In this document: piece by piece, positions 26,328 through 35,400 of the stretch
How positions within the stretch are numbered: position 1 is the stretch's first letter
Layout of the letters: the number at the start of each line of letters is the position of its first letter
Assembly (NCBI RefSeq): GCF_001264245.1
Contig: NZ_CP011339.1
Location: 2,666,001-2,730,000 of the forward strand
Reading direction: 5' to 3'
DNA length: 64,000 bases
Origin: Microcystis panniformis FACHB-1757
GTDB lineage: Bacteria > Cyanobacteriota > Cyanobacteriia > Cyanobacteriales > Microcystaceae
Made by a program: the position numbers and the translations under genes
The notes under the pieces: model-generated
The model's database searches: none
What the model was told of the DNA's origin: nothing
Seen by the model: the letters and a program-made list of their open reading frames with translations, nothing else

Positions 26328-27092
26328 TTAAGCCATAACCATACCACCATCGACGTTAAAGACTTGACCAGTGATATAAATAGCGGCGGGATCGGCGGCT
26401 AAAAAACGCACCATCCCGGCGACTTCTTCCGGTTTTCCGTAACGGGAGAGGGGGATATATTTGAGAATTTCATCTGCTTTGAGGTCATGAGTCATATCAG
26501 TTTCAATAAAGCCGGGGGCCACGGCATTAACAGTGATGCCTCGACTGGCAAATTCCTTGGCTAAAGTTTTCGTTAAACCGATAACACCGGCTTTAGCGGC
26601 GCTGTAATTAGATTGACCCGGATTACCCATCAAACCGGATACAGAAGTGATGTTAATTATGCGGCCGCTTTTCTGTTTTAACATCAATTTACCGACGGCA
26701 CGAGTGCAGAGAAAAACCCCGGTTAAATTGAGATCGATGACCGCTTGCCAGTCTTCTAATTTCATTCTTAACATTAGGGTATCCCGGGTAATACCAGCAT
26801 TATTAACTAAGACATCAATATGACCGAATTTTTCCTTGGTACTGTCCACTAAATTATCCACTTCTTCGCTTTTAGCCACATCTGCTTGTAGTGCTATGGC
26901 CTTTCCCCCGGCCGCGGTAATTTCTTCGACAACGGCATCGGCAGCACTGCTAGATTTAGCATAGTTCACCACTACAGTAGCACCCTGGCTGGCTAATTCC
27001 AATGCGATCGCTTTGCCGATCCCTCGCGAGGCCCCGGTTACTATGGCTACTTTGTCTTGTAAATGCTGGCATTCTGCGGGTAATAGTTTCAT
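26328..27092 (-). CDS. fabG: 3-oxoacyl-[acyl-carrier-protein] reductase
   Basis: 254 residues from ATG 27092; ATG 27104 and 27122 are in frame but less likely, as conserved sequence begins at MKLLPAECQHLQDKVAIVTG. Short-chain dehydrogenase fold: NADPH motif TGASRGIG, NNAGITRD, catalytic Ser in INITSVSGLMGNPGQ and the YSAAKAG (Tyr/Lys) motif, ending in YITGQVFNVDGGM. It reduces 3-oxoacyl-ACP in fatty-acid elongation. The stop codon touches the heptamer array. It is possibly co-transcribed with the acyltransferase upstream, fitting a shared role in lipid synthesis. Confidence 0.93.
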   Translation of the reverse strand: MKLLPAECQHLQDKVAIVTGASRGIGKAIALELASQGATVVVNYAKSSSAADAVVEEITAAGGKAIALQADVAKSEEVDNLVDSTKEKFGHIDVLVNNAGITRDTLMLRMKLEDWQAVIDLNLTGVFLCTRAVGKLMLKQKSGRIINITSVSGLMGNPGQSNYSAAKAGVIGLTKTLAKEFASRGITVNAVAPGFIETDMTHDLKADEILKYIPLSRYGKPEEVAGMVRFLAADPAAIYITGQVFNVDGGMVMA

Positions 27093-27245
27093 AATTTTCT
27101 GCATTCCCCAAATAATCGTCAAATCTCAAGAGAAAACTTTGTACTGATAACTTTGCTCAAAACACTTCATTATCTCACAAGCGGGTTAATCTGACCGCAG
27201 CAATCCTCAAGCGCAATCGCTCTGTCCCCACTTTCCTGTATAGTA

Positions 27246-28145
27246 TCAGGGAGAATTGGCCGCCACTAATTGATCGAGTTGTTGCTGCATCAAATAACAG
27301 ACTTTCTCATAACATTCGCGTACATAACGGCGGTCCCGGGCCGCTTTTTTGCCGTAACGTTCAAAAATAATTGGGGGACAAACCCGGGTATGTATCGGTA
27401 CGGGTAAGGGAATATTCGGCAAGGGACCGATAGCTAGTCCCCAGGGTAAACCGAAATAGATGGGACAGGTCCCGGGGTCAATACCGAAAGGCCAAGGCAT
27501 ACCCTGTTTATGCAATTCTTTTAATTGAGGATAAATATCGTCGAGGACAAACAGAGTCGAGTGAGCGCCGTGGGAAATGGCGGGAATAATCGGCACTTCG
27601 TACTGTAAAGCTAGTTTAACAAAAGCTTGATTACCGGCAAAATGAATTTTATTTCTTAAACTGTGGGGACGGAAAACATCCGTAGCACCTCCGGGATAAA
27701 TTAGGACACTAGCGCCACTATCCAAAGCGGCGATCGCCATTTTCGGATGTGCGTGAACGGCCCCCATTTGGGTCGCTAGACTAGCTTGGGGTGGGAAAAA
27801 TCGCCAGACTCGCGAATCCATCAAACCATAGACTAAGCGATCGCTGCCAAAGCGTTGAAACCAATCATACATCATCATAAACATATCGGGAGCCGCTAAA
27901 CCGCCGTTATGGGAGCCGATGAATAATACTTGTCCTGAGGGGGGAATATTTTCCCAACCATCGGTTTCGACGCGAAAATAATGGTGATAAAACCAATCCA
28001 GAAGGGGGACAAATTTTTCGATCACTTGCGGATCGCGATCCTCTAATGACCAACCGGTGAGGGTATCAACAGGGGCCTTAGCCGCTTCTAGGGATAATTC
28101 GGCAAAAGTCGCCGTAGATGAGACAAAAGAACTAAAAATCTGCAT
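27246..28145 (-). CDS. Acyltransferase of the PlsC/DGAT-like superfamily
   Basis: 299 residues. FIGSHNGGLAAPDMFMMMYD supplies the H(x4-7)D acyltransferase motif near residue 80; LIYPGGATDVFRP resembles the second conserved block and VPIIPAISHGAHSTLF the third. It probably esterifies an acyl group onto a lysophospholipid or other lipid acceptor at the membrane. An alternative is a diacylglycerol/plastoquinol acyltransferase. It is followed on the same strand by fabG, 153 bp away. Copies of its first 12 codons and upstream region appear at about 40358 and 43002. Confidence 0.8.
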   Translation of the reverse strand: MQIFSSFVSSTATFAELSLEAAKAPVDTLTGWSLEDRDPQVIEKFVPLLDWFYHHYFRVETDGWENIPPSGQVLFIGSHNGGLAAPDMFMMMYDWFQRFGSDRLVYGLMDSRVWRFFPPQASLATQMGAVHAHPKMAIAALDSGASVLIYPGGATDVFRPHSLRNKIHFAGNQAFVKLALQYEVPIIPAISHGAHSTLFVLDDIYPQLKELHKQGMPWPFGIDPGTCPIYFGLPWGLAIGPLPNIPLPVPIHTRVCPPIIFERYGKKAARDRRYVRECYEKVCYLMQQQLDQLVAANSP

Positions 28146-28250
28146 TGATGCCCAGTGGATAATTTAAGCGCATCTTATTATCGCAAATTTCGGTTAAAAA
28201 ACCCATCGTTTGAGAACGGCTTTCCTTGATAATTTTATCATTTTTAATGT

Positions 28251-28736
28251 CTAATCTTCACAGTTGAACCAATTTTTATCTAATAACTGTTCTAAACTGT
28301 AAGGGCATTCTGAGGGAAAATCGCCAAAAAAACCAGTTTTTTGTTGAACATAATCGAAAGCATCCTGATAGATTATCGGTAATTCCTCAGCTAAATAATT
28401 CTGTAAATTTGCTGTTAAAGATTTTCTTAATTGCGTGCGAAACCTGATAATTTCCGCTCGCCAATGATTCCCATTTATTTCTGCTTCTGTTGTCCAATAT
28501 TGTAAAAGTAATAAATGCCTGATTACTTGTTCAAGTAAGCTACTGACTCGGTTTTTATCTCTTTTACTCAAGCTTTCTAATTCCTCAATTAAATGGATTA
28601 TATCTAATTCATCTAAGCGATTTTCCTTGAGGATTTTTATTGTTTCCTCTAACCAAAGATGTTGATCAATTTCGTAAAGTAGGGGCAGGGTTTCTCCTCC
28701 CTCTACTTGCCAGGGATTCTGATTTAAAGTTTTCAT
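28251..28736 (-). CDS. DUF29 family protein
   Basis: 161 residues, highly helical and charged: LWLEETIKILKENRLDELDI, LIEELESLSKRDKNRVSSLL and HWRAEIIRFRTQLRKSL are DUF29 signatures, found in many copies in cyanobacteria. Function unknown. The paralogue at 56792-57229 shares the order IEELESxxKxD then NHWxAEIxxFRxQ. Complete gene with ATG start. Confidence 0.85.
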   Translation of the reverse strand: MKTLNQNPWQVEGGETLPLLYEIDQHLWLEETIKILKENRLDELDIIHLIEELESLSKRDKNRVSSLLEQVIRHLLLLQYWTTEAEINGNHWRAEIIRFRTQLRKSLTANLQNYLAEELPIIYQDAFDYVQQKTGFFGDFPSECPYSLEQLLDKNWFNCED

Positions 28737-29324
28737 TGGGTTGTTGGCGGTTTTTAATAGGAAATAAGCACCCTCATATATATATTAGGCCACTTTCTCC
28801 TAATTTTGATATTGACACGGGAAAAATTACCGCCCCTCCTTACAGTAACTAACTGCCATTATCCCTAAATAAATGTAAAAAAGATTAATTTTCGCCAAAA
28901 TAGTTGACTTTACACTCCTCCTGTGGTGCGGTGCGCTTCAAAGTAGGTTGGGTTGAAGCATGAAACCCAACGCTAGAAACGACTCTAAGACCGATAGTAT
29001 TTCAGCTAGGGAAAGGATGTTTCCATTCAATTAATTTCTAAGCACGAGTAGAGAGATTTTTGGCGTGGTTGAAGGAATAGAGGACGGTTTACGCAATCCC
29101 CTCGCCTTCGGTTTCCCCCTTTGAAAGAGGAGGTAGGGGGGATACCTAATACCATTTTTCAAAAGTAATGGCAGAGATGGTTAATTACCCTCACCCCCAA
29201 TCCCTCTCCCAGAAAAGAAGAAAAGAGTAATATACTTGCCACCAATAAAGAAAAATGGTATAAGAAGTTATTTTTCAATTCTTGATTAGGAGCTATAAAC
29301 CCAATTTTTCCGTAGGTTAAGTTT
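28737..29324. other. Intergenic region with repeat fragments
   Basis: Contains a 33-bp fragment of repeat R at 28941-28973 and a 113-bp element with inverted ends at 29149-29261. No convincing gene. Confidence 0.5.
29149..29261. mobile_element. Possible 113-bp MITE
   Basis: ATACCATTTTTC and its inverse GAAAAATGGTAT bound non-coding DNA. The repeat is perfect over 12 bp; no other full copy was recognised here. Confidence 0.4.
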
Positions 29325-29978
29325 TTAGTTTTTACATAAAGAAACATTTTCATTGATGCCGGTTTTACCCGTTAATATCCAGCCTTCTTGTGGTGATTTT
29401 ATGGCCACCCAGTTCAGATTATCATTGGTGGTAAAGATCATTAAAGGAAATGATTCCCCTTGAACAATTTGTCCACTTTTAACGATGCCTAAATGACGGG
29501 AATTAGTGGTAGAGTCTTCATAAATTATTAAGCCATTTTTCACGGAACTATTAACGCGCAAGCAAGGAACAGTTCCTAAAGAGGTGTTATAGGCAGTAAC
29601 AGTATTAGTGCCTTTGAATTGACCATTTATCCAACAGCCATATTGTATGTTTCCCGAACCTATTTGATTGATGTCATTATCTAATCTCCACCAGTAGGTT
29701 TCTTGTTGTTTCTTCTCTGCATTGGGGGTGTCAACTTCGCCAAAACATAATTGCTGTAATTCTAGTCCTGCTCCTAAGTCCATATTGGAGAAACCGAAAT
29801 CTATATTTGCATCGGTTAATTTATCCCAACGTTGCCATAGTGTCCAGCCTGTTTGGGGTTGATTATTGGAACCATTCGGATCGCCTATTTCTGCTTGTGT
29901 TTTTATGGAGAAAAGGTTGATCAAGCTATAAATTGTTAAACTGAGTAAGCTGGTTTTTACAATGTTCGACATTCTCAT
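29325..29978 (-). CDS. Secreted protein of unknown function, SH3-like C-terminus
   Basis: 217 residues. A signal peptide (TSLLSLTIYSLINLFSIKTQAEI) with cleavage near residue 30 predicts export. The mature part is rich in Trp, Asn and Cys; the last about 75 residues (CLRVNSSVKNGLIIYEDSTT to WVAIKSPQEGWILTG) have the pattern of a bacterial SH3 domain that binds peptidoglycan or protein ligands. The middle part (WTLWQRWDKLTDANIDFGFS) is not recognised. It looks complete. Confidence 0.7.
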   Translation of the reverse strand: MRMSNIVKTSLLSLTIYSLINLFSIKTQAEIGDPNGSNNQPQTGWTLWQRWDKLTDANIDFGFSNMDLGAGLELQQLCFGEVDTPNAEKKQQETYWWRLDNDINQIGSGNIQYGCWINGQFKGTNTVTAYNTSLGTVPCLRVNSSVKNGLIIYEDSTTNSRHLGIVKSGQIVQGESFPLMIFTTNDNLNWVAIKSPQEGWILTGKTGINENVSLCKN

Positions 29979-30022
29979 CTTGAATTATTGTTTAGAGGAG
30001 TAATAGAAAGTAGATCTTGTAG

Positions 30023-30086
30023 GGTGCGTTAGGCGGCCACTAATTCTGTCAAAAAAAAACAAATTTATAATCCGCCGCAACGCACC
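30023..30086. repeat. Small palindromic element with GGTGCGTT ends
   Basis: GGTGCGTTAGGCGG and, inverted, GGTGCGTTGCGGCGG face each other over 64 bp. The GGGTGCGTTA end sequence is seen again near 17689 and 31025. Confidence 0.5.
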
Positions 30087-30113
30087 ATCTCCATTATCAA
30101 TGTTGTTTTCTAT

Positions 30114-30832
30114 TCAACGAATTGTACTACAGGTCACAAGTCTTTTGGCAACTTTATGCACTGCGTTAACCCCAACATCAAAACAATGAGAAAAAGGGAG
30201 GTGCCCTTGGGGTGCTGTCATTAAATTAAAGGTAAAGGTATCTGGGTATTCCCAATTCTCCCTCCTCCAGCCGACGCGATAAGCGAACTTCTCCAAAATC
30301 CGATGATTATAGTCGAACTCATACAATTCTTTATCCGATGCACTTCTCCACCCCTCACTTCTCTTGAGACTCTCAAGATTTCTTTGCAAAGATGTACCGC
30401 CGAGACTCTCATAGATGTCTTTCTGGACACTGAAGCCAAACTTACCCTGACTATAGTGTAGCCAGAGTTGGTTGATAGTCCGTAAATCTTCACAAGGAAG
30501 ATTATCGATTATCGGGGAGCATCTCACTTACGCGATGAGTAATTATACTTAGCCTAAAAGCCACTCTTAATCGTGTCTTGGAACGAAATAGAGGCTTTTA
30601 AAGACCGCGTACATGGAGAATTAAAACAAGAATTACCCTCGAAAAGCCTATTTTTCTACTAAGTATTTATGCTCATTGCAAAGGTGAGATGCTCCCGATT
30701 ATCGAATCCTCTAAGCACTGTTCCTCCAGCGAGTCCACTAATGATTGTATATGTTGTCCTGTCTGCTTCCTCCCACTTTCCTGCTGCTAGTAAGTTATGA
30801 AGAAAGTAGTAATTTTCTTTCGTTGTTGCCAT
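30114..30832 (-). pseudogene. GUN4-domain gene split by an insertion
   Basis: The N-terminal part (ATG 30832, MATTKENYYFLHNLLAAGKW, ending GGTVLRGFDN) and the C-terminal part (LPCEDLRTINQLWLHYSQGK to APQGHLPF, up to 30114) are the two halves of a GUN4 porphyrin-binding domain. They are separated by an element of about 182 bp at 30515-30696. Joining GFDN to LPCEDL restores a continuous domain. GUN4 proteins bind protoporphyrin/Mg-protoporphyrin and stimulate Mg-chelatase; many cyanobacterial GUN4-domain paralogues have other, unknown roles. As it stands no complete domain can be made. Confidence 0.82.
30515..30696. mobile_element. 182-bp insertion in the GUN4 gene (IS deletion derivative)
   Basis: Ends GGGAGCATCTCAC in inverted orientation, flanked by 8-bp direct repeats GATTATCG (30507-30514 and 30697-30704). 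The interior, read on the plus strand, encodes WNEIEAFKDRVHGELKQELP and ends FFY-stop. This looks like the tail of a transposase, so it is probably an internally deleted IS. Confidence 0.78.
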
Positions 30833-30956
30833 GATATATGGACTCCTTATCTTTATATTTGTTCTGATCACTTACAACCCACATTCCGCACCCTAAGTGT
30901 CACAACGTTTCAAAAGGGGAAGATGCCTGAGTCAAAATACTTATCTAGAGGAGTGA

Positions 30957-30979
30957 GTTGGCGGCAAGCTGCCGGCAAC
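30957..30979. repeat. Short imperfect palindrome
   Basis: GTTGGCGGCA and TGCCGGCAAC surround AGC; no flanking gene explains it. Confidence 0.3.
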
Positions 30980-31109
30980 TAAGCCGAAAATTTCAGGGTT
31001 CCCCCAGTGCGATCGCCGATCTTGTAGGGTGCGTTACACTACGTTAACACACCTCTTTACTGATTCAAGCTATTAAAATATGGCGGATGAATTAAAGATT
31101 GGGTTCAAT

Positions 31110-31497
31110 TTATAACTCTACCCAATTCTGTAAACTTAATCCTTCAACCCTCAATAAATTACTGTCATTAGAAACAACAATTAAACTTTTAACTATAGCA
31201 GTAGCAGCAATTAAAATATCTTCTGTTTGTATGGGTAATCCTCTTAATCTAAGATCAGCATGAATTTCGGCTGCTTTTTCTAAAATAGCTAAATCATCTA
31301 ATAAAATAATTTGATAATCCTGACAAAGTTGGTTAAATCTTTCTCTTTATTTAGGTGCAGCAACTGCCAAAAATACTCTCTTAATTTCAAAATAAGTAAT
31401 GCAACTGATAAAGATACTTTTTCTTTGAGCTTTGACATCTTCAATTTTTTGATAAACTTCAAGATTACGCTTAATTAGTATCTAGCGAATAACTCAT
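31110..31497 (-). pseudogene. Degraded VapC-type PIN toxin gene
   Basis: The C-terminal half is clear: LDDLAILEKAAEIHADLRLR, GLPIQTEDILIAATAI and SNDSNLLRVEGLSLQNWVEL match PIN toxins. A start MSYSLDTN lies at 31497, just after the antitoxin stop, but stops and frame changes separate the parts (for example the stop after FLAVAAPK). The toxin should therefore be inactive. Confidence 0.8.
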
Positions 31498-31503
31498 AAT
31501 TAC

Positions 31504-31800
31504 CTATTTACGCTTAATTGCTTCATCGAAAATAGCCATTTGTTCAGGAGTAAAATCGCCGCCAATTTTTGACAGGATTTCTGTGGACATAATAAAGCTA
31601 CAATGCTCTTTCAATTCTGCATCTGACATAGTGTTAAATTCCTCAAAAGGTAAATTTTTTTCAAATAATTCAACCAAATGTTTCACTATTTCTGAATAAT
31701 TAAGCTCCTCTTTAAAGAAAGGACGATCTTCCATTAAAATAGAAACAACTTGCTCAATTCTCTTAATCATCGATTTTTGTCTGACATCAGTTGATAACAT
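31504..31800 (-). CDS. Orphaned antitoxin-like protein
   Basis: 98 residues, helical and acidic (IEQVVSILMEDRPFFKEELN to FTPEQMAIFDEAIKRK). Its position immediately upstream of the ruined vapC start, with 6 bases between stop and toxin ATG, identifies it as the probable cognate antitoxin. The reading frame is intact although its toxin is not. No DNA-binding motif is obvious, and the family is not recognised with confidence. Confidence 0.6.
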   Translation of the reverse strand: MLSTDVRQKSMIKRIEQVVSILMEDRPFFKEELNYSEIVKHLVELFEKNLPFEEFNTMSDAELKEHCSFIMSTEILSKIGGDFTPEQMAIFDEAIKRK

Positions 31801-31904
31801 ATTTATGCCGCCAGTAAATTTTCAATAATATTTATCAACTGCCAATATATCAAGTTTCTCGTGGTTATGCAACATCGTGAGTTCGATCTCGAATAGATCC
31901 CCGT

Positions 31905-32100
31905 AACGGTGTCTTGAGTGGGATGTACCGCCATTCTCATCGGATGGTGATTTCTGCGATGTCGAACCTGTTTGGGGTGAAGATGTCTTTATGGTTAAAA
32001 GATCGCAAGGGACGCACCTTATCAGACGAGGACATATTACACTATCCTTATGATAATAGTAACCTTAGCCGAAACCATGAAGTTAATGACGTTAATCGAT
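31905..32100 (+). pseudogene. IS66-type transposase fragment, copy 1
   Basis: VLSGMYRHSHRMVISAMSNL and FGVKMSL match a central segment of IS66-family transposases, but the frame then continues into unrelated LWLKDRKGRTLSDEDILHYP. The same chimeric stretch recurs at 41925-42090, so the fusion is older than the duplication. Confidence 0.6.
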
Positions 32101-32250
32101 ACTGTTATACCCGGTTTCCCAATTGAGTAATGAGTAATTGGCACTTTAAGACTTTAGAGGAACTAGAAGTCAAAGTAGATAAATTGTTTAAGAAGTAACA
32201 CCCCGGAGGGTTGCTTCTCTCACGGAATTTCCCTTCATCCTTGATGCTTT

Positions 32251-32343
32251 AAGTAGTCATGCAAAATTAATTACCTGCCCGATCGAGCTAAAACCCTTAC
32301 GGGGCAATGATCGTCATGTGTAAATAATTTTGCCTAGGTACTT
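32251..32343. mobile_element. MITE family E, copy 2 (93 bp)
   Basis: Ends AAGTAGTCATGCAAAATTAA and, inverted, AAGTACCTAGGCAAAATTAT, the same pair as 13466-13850 and 56674-56776, in the opposite orientation. Confidence 0.6.
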
Positions 32344-32461
32344 ATCTGCTCTGAATACAATTTAATTTGGTATCAGCAGAGGTCCCTCGCTTTTAGCGAT
32401 GGCACTTCTGCTGACACTCAGTTAAATACAGTAAGAGCTTATTGCCTTAAACCAGAGGATG

Positions 32462-35400
32462 TCACAGCACTATATTGGTAACAGGTAAACTATACACTCC
32501 AGCGACCGCCAATTGAAAGTCGCTGACTGCATCGCCGTTGGTATCCCCGCAAAGGAGACCGCCGTAAAAGCGCAGTTGTCCCGCTTGACCTGAAAAATCC
32601 GAGGCACCAATAAACGTGAAACTCTGATTACCATCGTTGAGGGAGTTGGCATCAATGCCAGAGATATCAATAGTATCAAGATCAGTATTGAAATCGAGGA
32701 TATTGTCTTGGTTTGCACCTTGACCGATTTCATCAACGGTGTTGAAGATAAAACAGTCCGGACCTTCACCTCCCGTTAGTTGATCTGACCCTAATCCTCC
32801 GATAAGAGTGTCCTCACCACCGCCACCGTTAAGTTTGTCCTCACCACCGCCACCAATAATCAAATTATTGGCAGCATTACCGGTGATATTATCATTCCCC
32901 CAATAGCCATTGATTTGGATATTGTCACCGACAAAAGCAGTATTAGAGAAGTCGAGGGTGTTGTCACTCCAATCACCGACAATGGTGACTTTTCCTGTTA
33001 CTCCTGTCCCGTCGATGTTTTCAATGCCACTATTAACCCCAAAACTCTTGAGACCAATATCAACATTACCCGTACCTTTGGCGACGATGGTATCTGTGCC
33101 AGTGGTTCCTGTATCCGTAATGGTGTCATAGCCTTCAAAGGTATTCCACTCATTACTTTGATAGCCTGTATAAATGTATTGGTCGGAACCGTTACCACCG
33201 TTAAGTTTGTCCTCACCACCGCCACCAATAATCAAATTATTGGCAGCATTACCGGTGATATTATCATTCCCCCAATAGCCATTGATTTGGATATTGTCAC
33301 CGACAAAAGCAGTATTAGAGAAGTCGAGGGTGTTGTCACTCCCATCACCGACAATGGTGACTTTTCCTGTTACTCCTGTCCCGTCGATGTTTTCAATGCC
33401 ACTATTAACCCCAAAACTCTTGAGACCAATATCAACATTACCCGTACCTTTGGCGACGATGGTATCTGTGCCAGTGGTTCCTGTATCCGTAATGGTGTCA
33501 TAGCCTTCAAAGGTATTCCACTCATTACTTTGATAGCCTGTATAAATGTATTGGTCGGAACCGTTACCACCGTTAAGTTTGTCCTCACCACCGCCACCAA
33601 TAATCAAATTATTGGCAGCATTACCGGTGATATTATCATTCCCCCAATAGCCATTGATTTGGATATTGTCACCGACAAAAGCAGTATTAGAGAAGTCGAG
33701 GGTGTTGTCACTCCAATCACCGACAATGGTGACTTTTCCTGTTACTCCTGTCCCGTCGATGTTTTCAATGCCACTATTAACCCCAAAACTCTTGAGACCA
33801 ATATCAACATTACCCGTACCTTTGGCGACGATGGTATCTGTGCCAGTGGTTCCTGTATCCGTAATGGTGTCATAGCCTTCAAAGGTATTCCACTCATTAC
33901 TTTGATAGCCTGTATAAATGTATTGGTCGGAACCGTTACCACCGTTAAGTTTGTCCTCACCACCGCCACCAATAATCAAATTATTGGCAGCATTACCGGT
34001 GATATTATCATTCCCCCAATAGCCATTGATTTGGATATTGTCACCGACAAAAGCAGTATTAGAGAAGTCGAGGGTATTGTCACTCCAATCACCGACAATG
34101 GTGACTTTTCCTGTTACTCCTGTCCCGTCGATGTTTTCAATGCCACTATTAACCCCAAAACTCTTGAGACCAATATCAACATTACCCGTACCTTTGGCGA
34201 CGATGGTATCTGTGCCAGTGGTTCCTGTATCCGTAATGGTGTCATAGCCTTCAAAGGTATTCCACTCATTACTTTGATAGCCTGTATAAATGTATTGGTC
34301 GGAACCGTTACCACCGTTAAGTTTGTCCTCACCACCGCCACCAATAATCAAATTATTGGCAGCATTACCGGTGATATTATCATTCCCCCAATAGCCATTG
34401 ATTTGGATATTGTCACCGACAAAAGCAGTATTAGAGAAGTCGAGGGTGTTGTCACTCCAATCACCGACAATGGTGACTTTTCCTGTTACTCCTGTCCCGT
34501 CGATGTTTTCAATGCCACTATTAACCCCAAAACTCTTGAGACCAATATCAACATTACCCGTACCTTTGGCGACGATGGTATCTGTGCCAGTGGTTCCTGT
34601 ATCCGTAATGGTGTCATAGCCTTCAAAGGTATTCCACTCATTACTTTGATAGCCTGTATAAATGTATTGGTCGGAACCGTTACCACCGTTAAGTTTGTCC
34701 TCACCACCGCCACCAATAATCAAATTATTGGCAGCATTACCGGTGATATTATCATTCCCCCAATAGCCATTGATTTGGATATTGTCACCGACAAAAGCAG
34801 TATTAGAGAAGTCGAGGGTGTTGTCACTCCCATCACCGACAATGGTGACTTTTCCTGTTACTCCTGTCCCGTCGATGTTTTCAATGCCACTATTAACCCC
34901 AAAACTCTTGAGACCAATATCAACATTACCCGTACCTTTGGCGACGATGGTATCTGTGCCAGTGGTTCCTGTATCCGTAATGGTGTCATAGCCTTCAAAG
35001 GTATTCCACTCATTACTTTGATAGCCTGTATAAATGTATTGGTCGGAACCGTTACCACCGTTAAGTTTGTCCTCACCACCGCCACCAATAATCAAATTAT
35101 TGGCAGCATTACCGGTGATATTATCATTCCCCAATAGCCATTGATTTGGATATTGTCACCGACAAAAGCAGTATTAGAGAAGTCGAGGGTGTTGTCACTC
35201 CCATCACCGACAATGGTGACTTTTCCTGTTACTCCTGTCCCGTCGATGTTTTCAATGCCACTATTAACCCCAAAACTCTTGAGACCAATATCAACATTAC
35301 CCGTACCTTTGGCGACGATGGTATCTGTGCCAGTGGTTCCTGTATCCGTAATGGTGTCATAGCCTTCAAAGGTATTCCACTCATTACTTTGATAGCCTGT

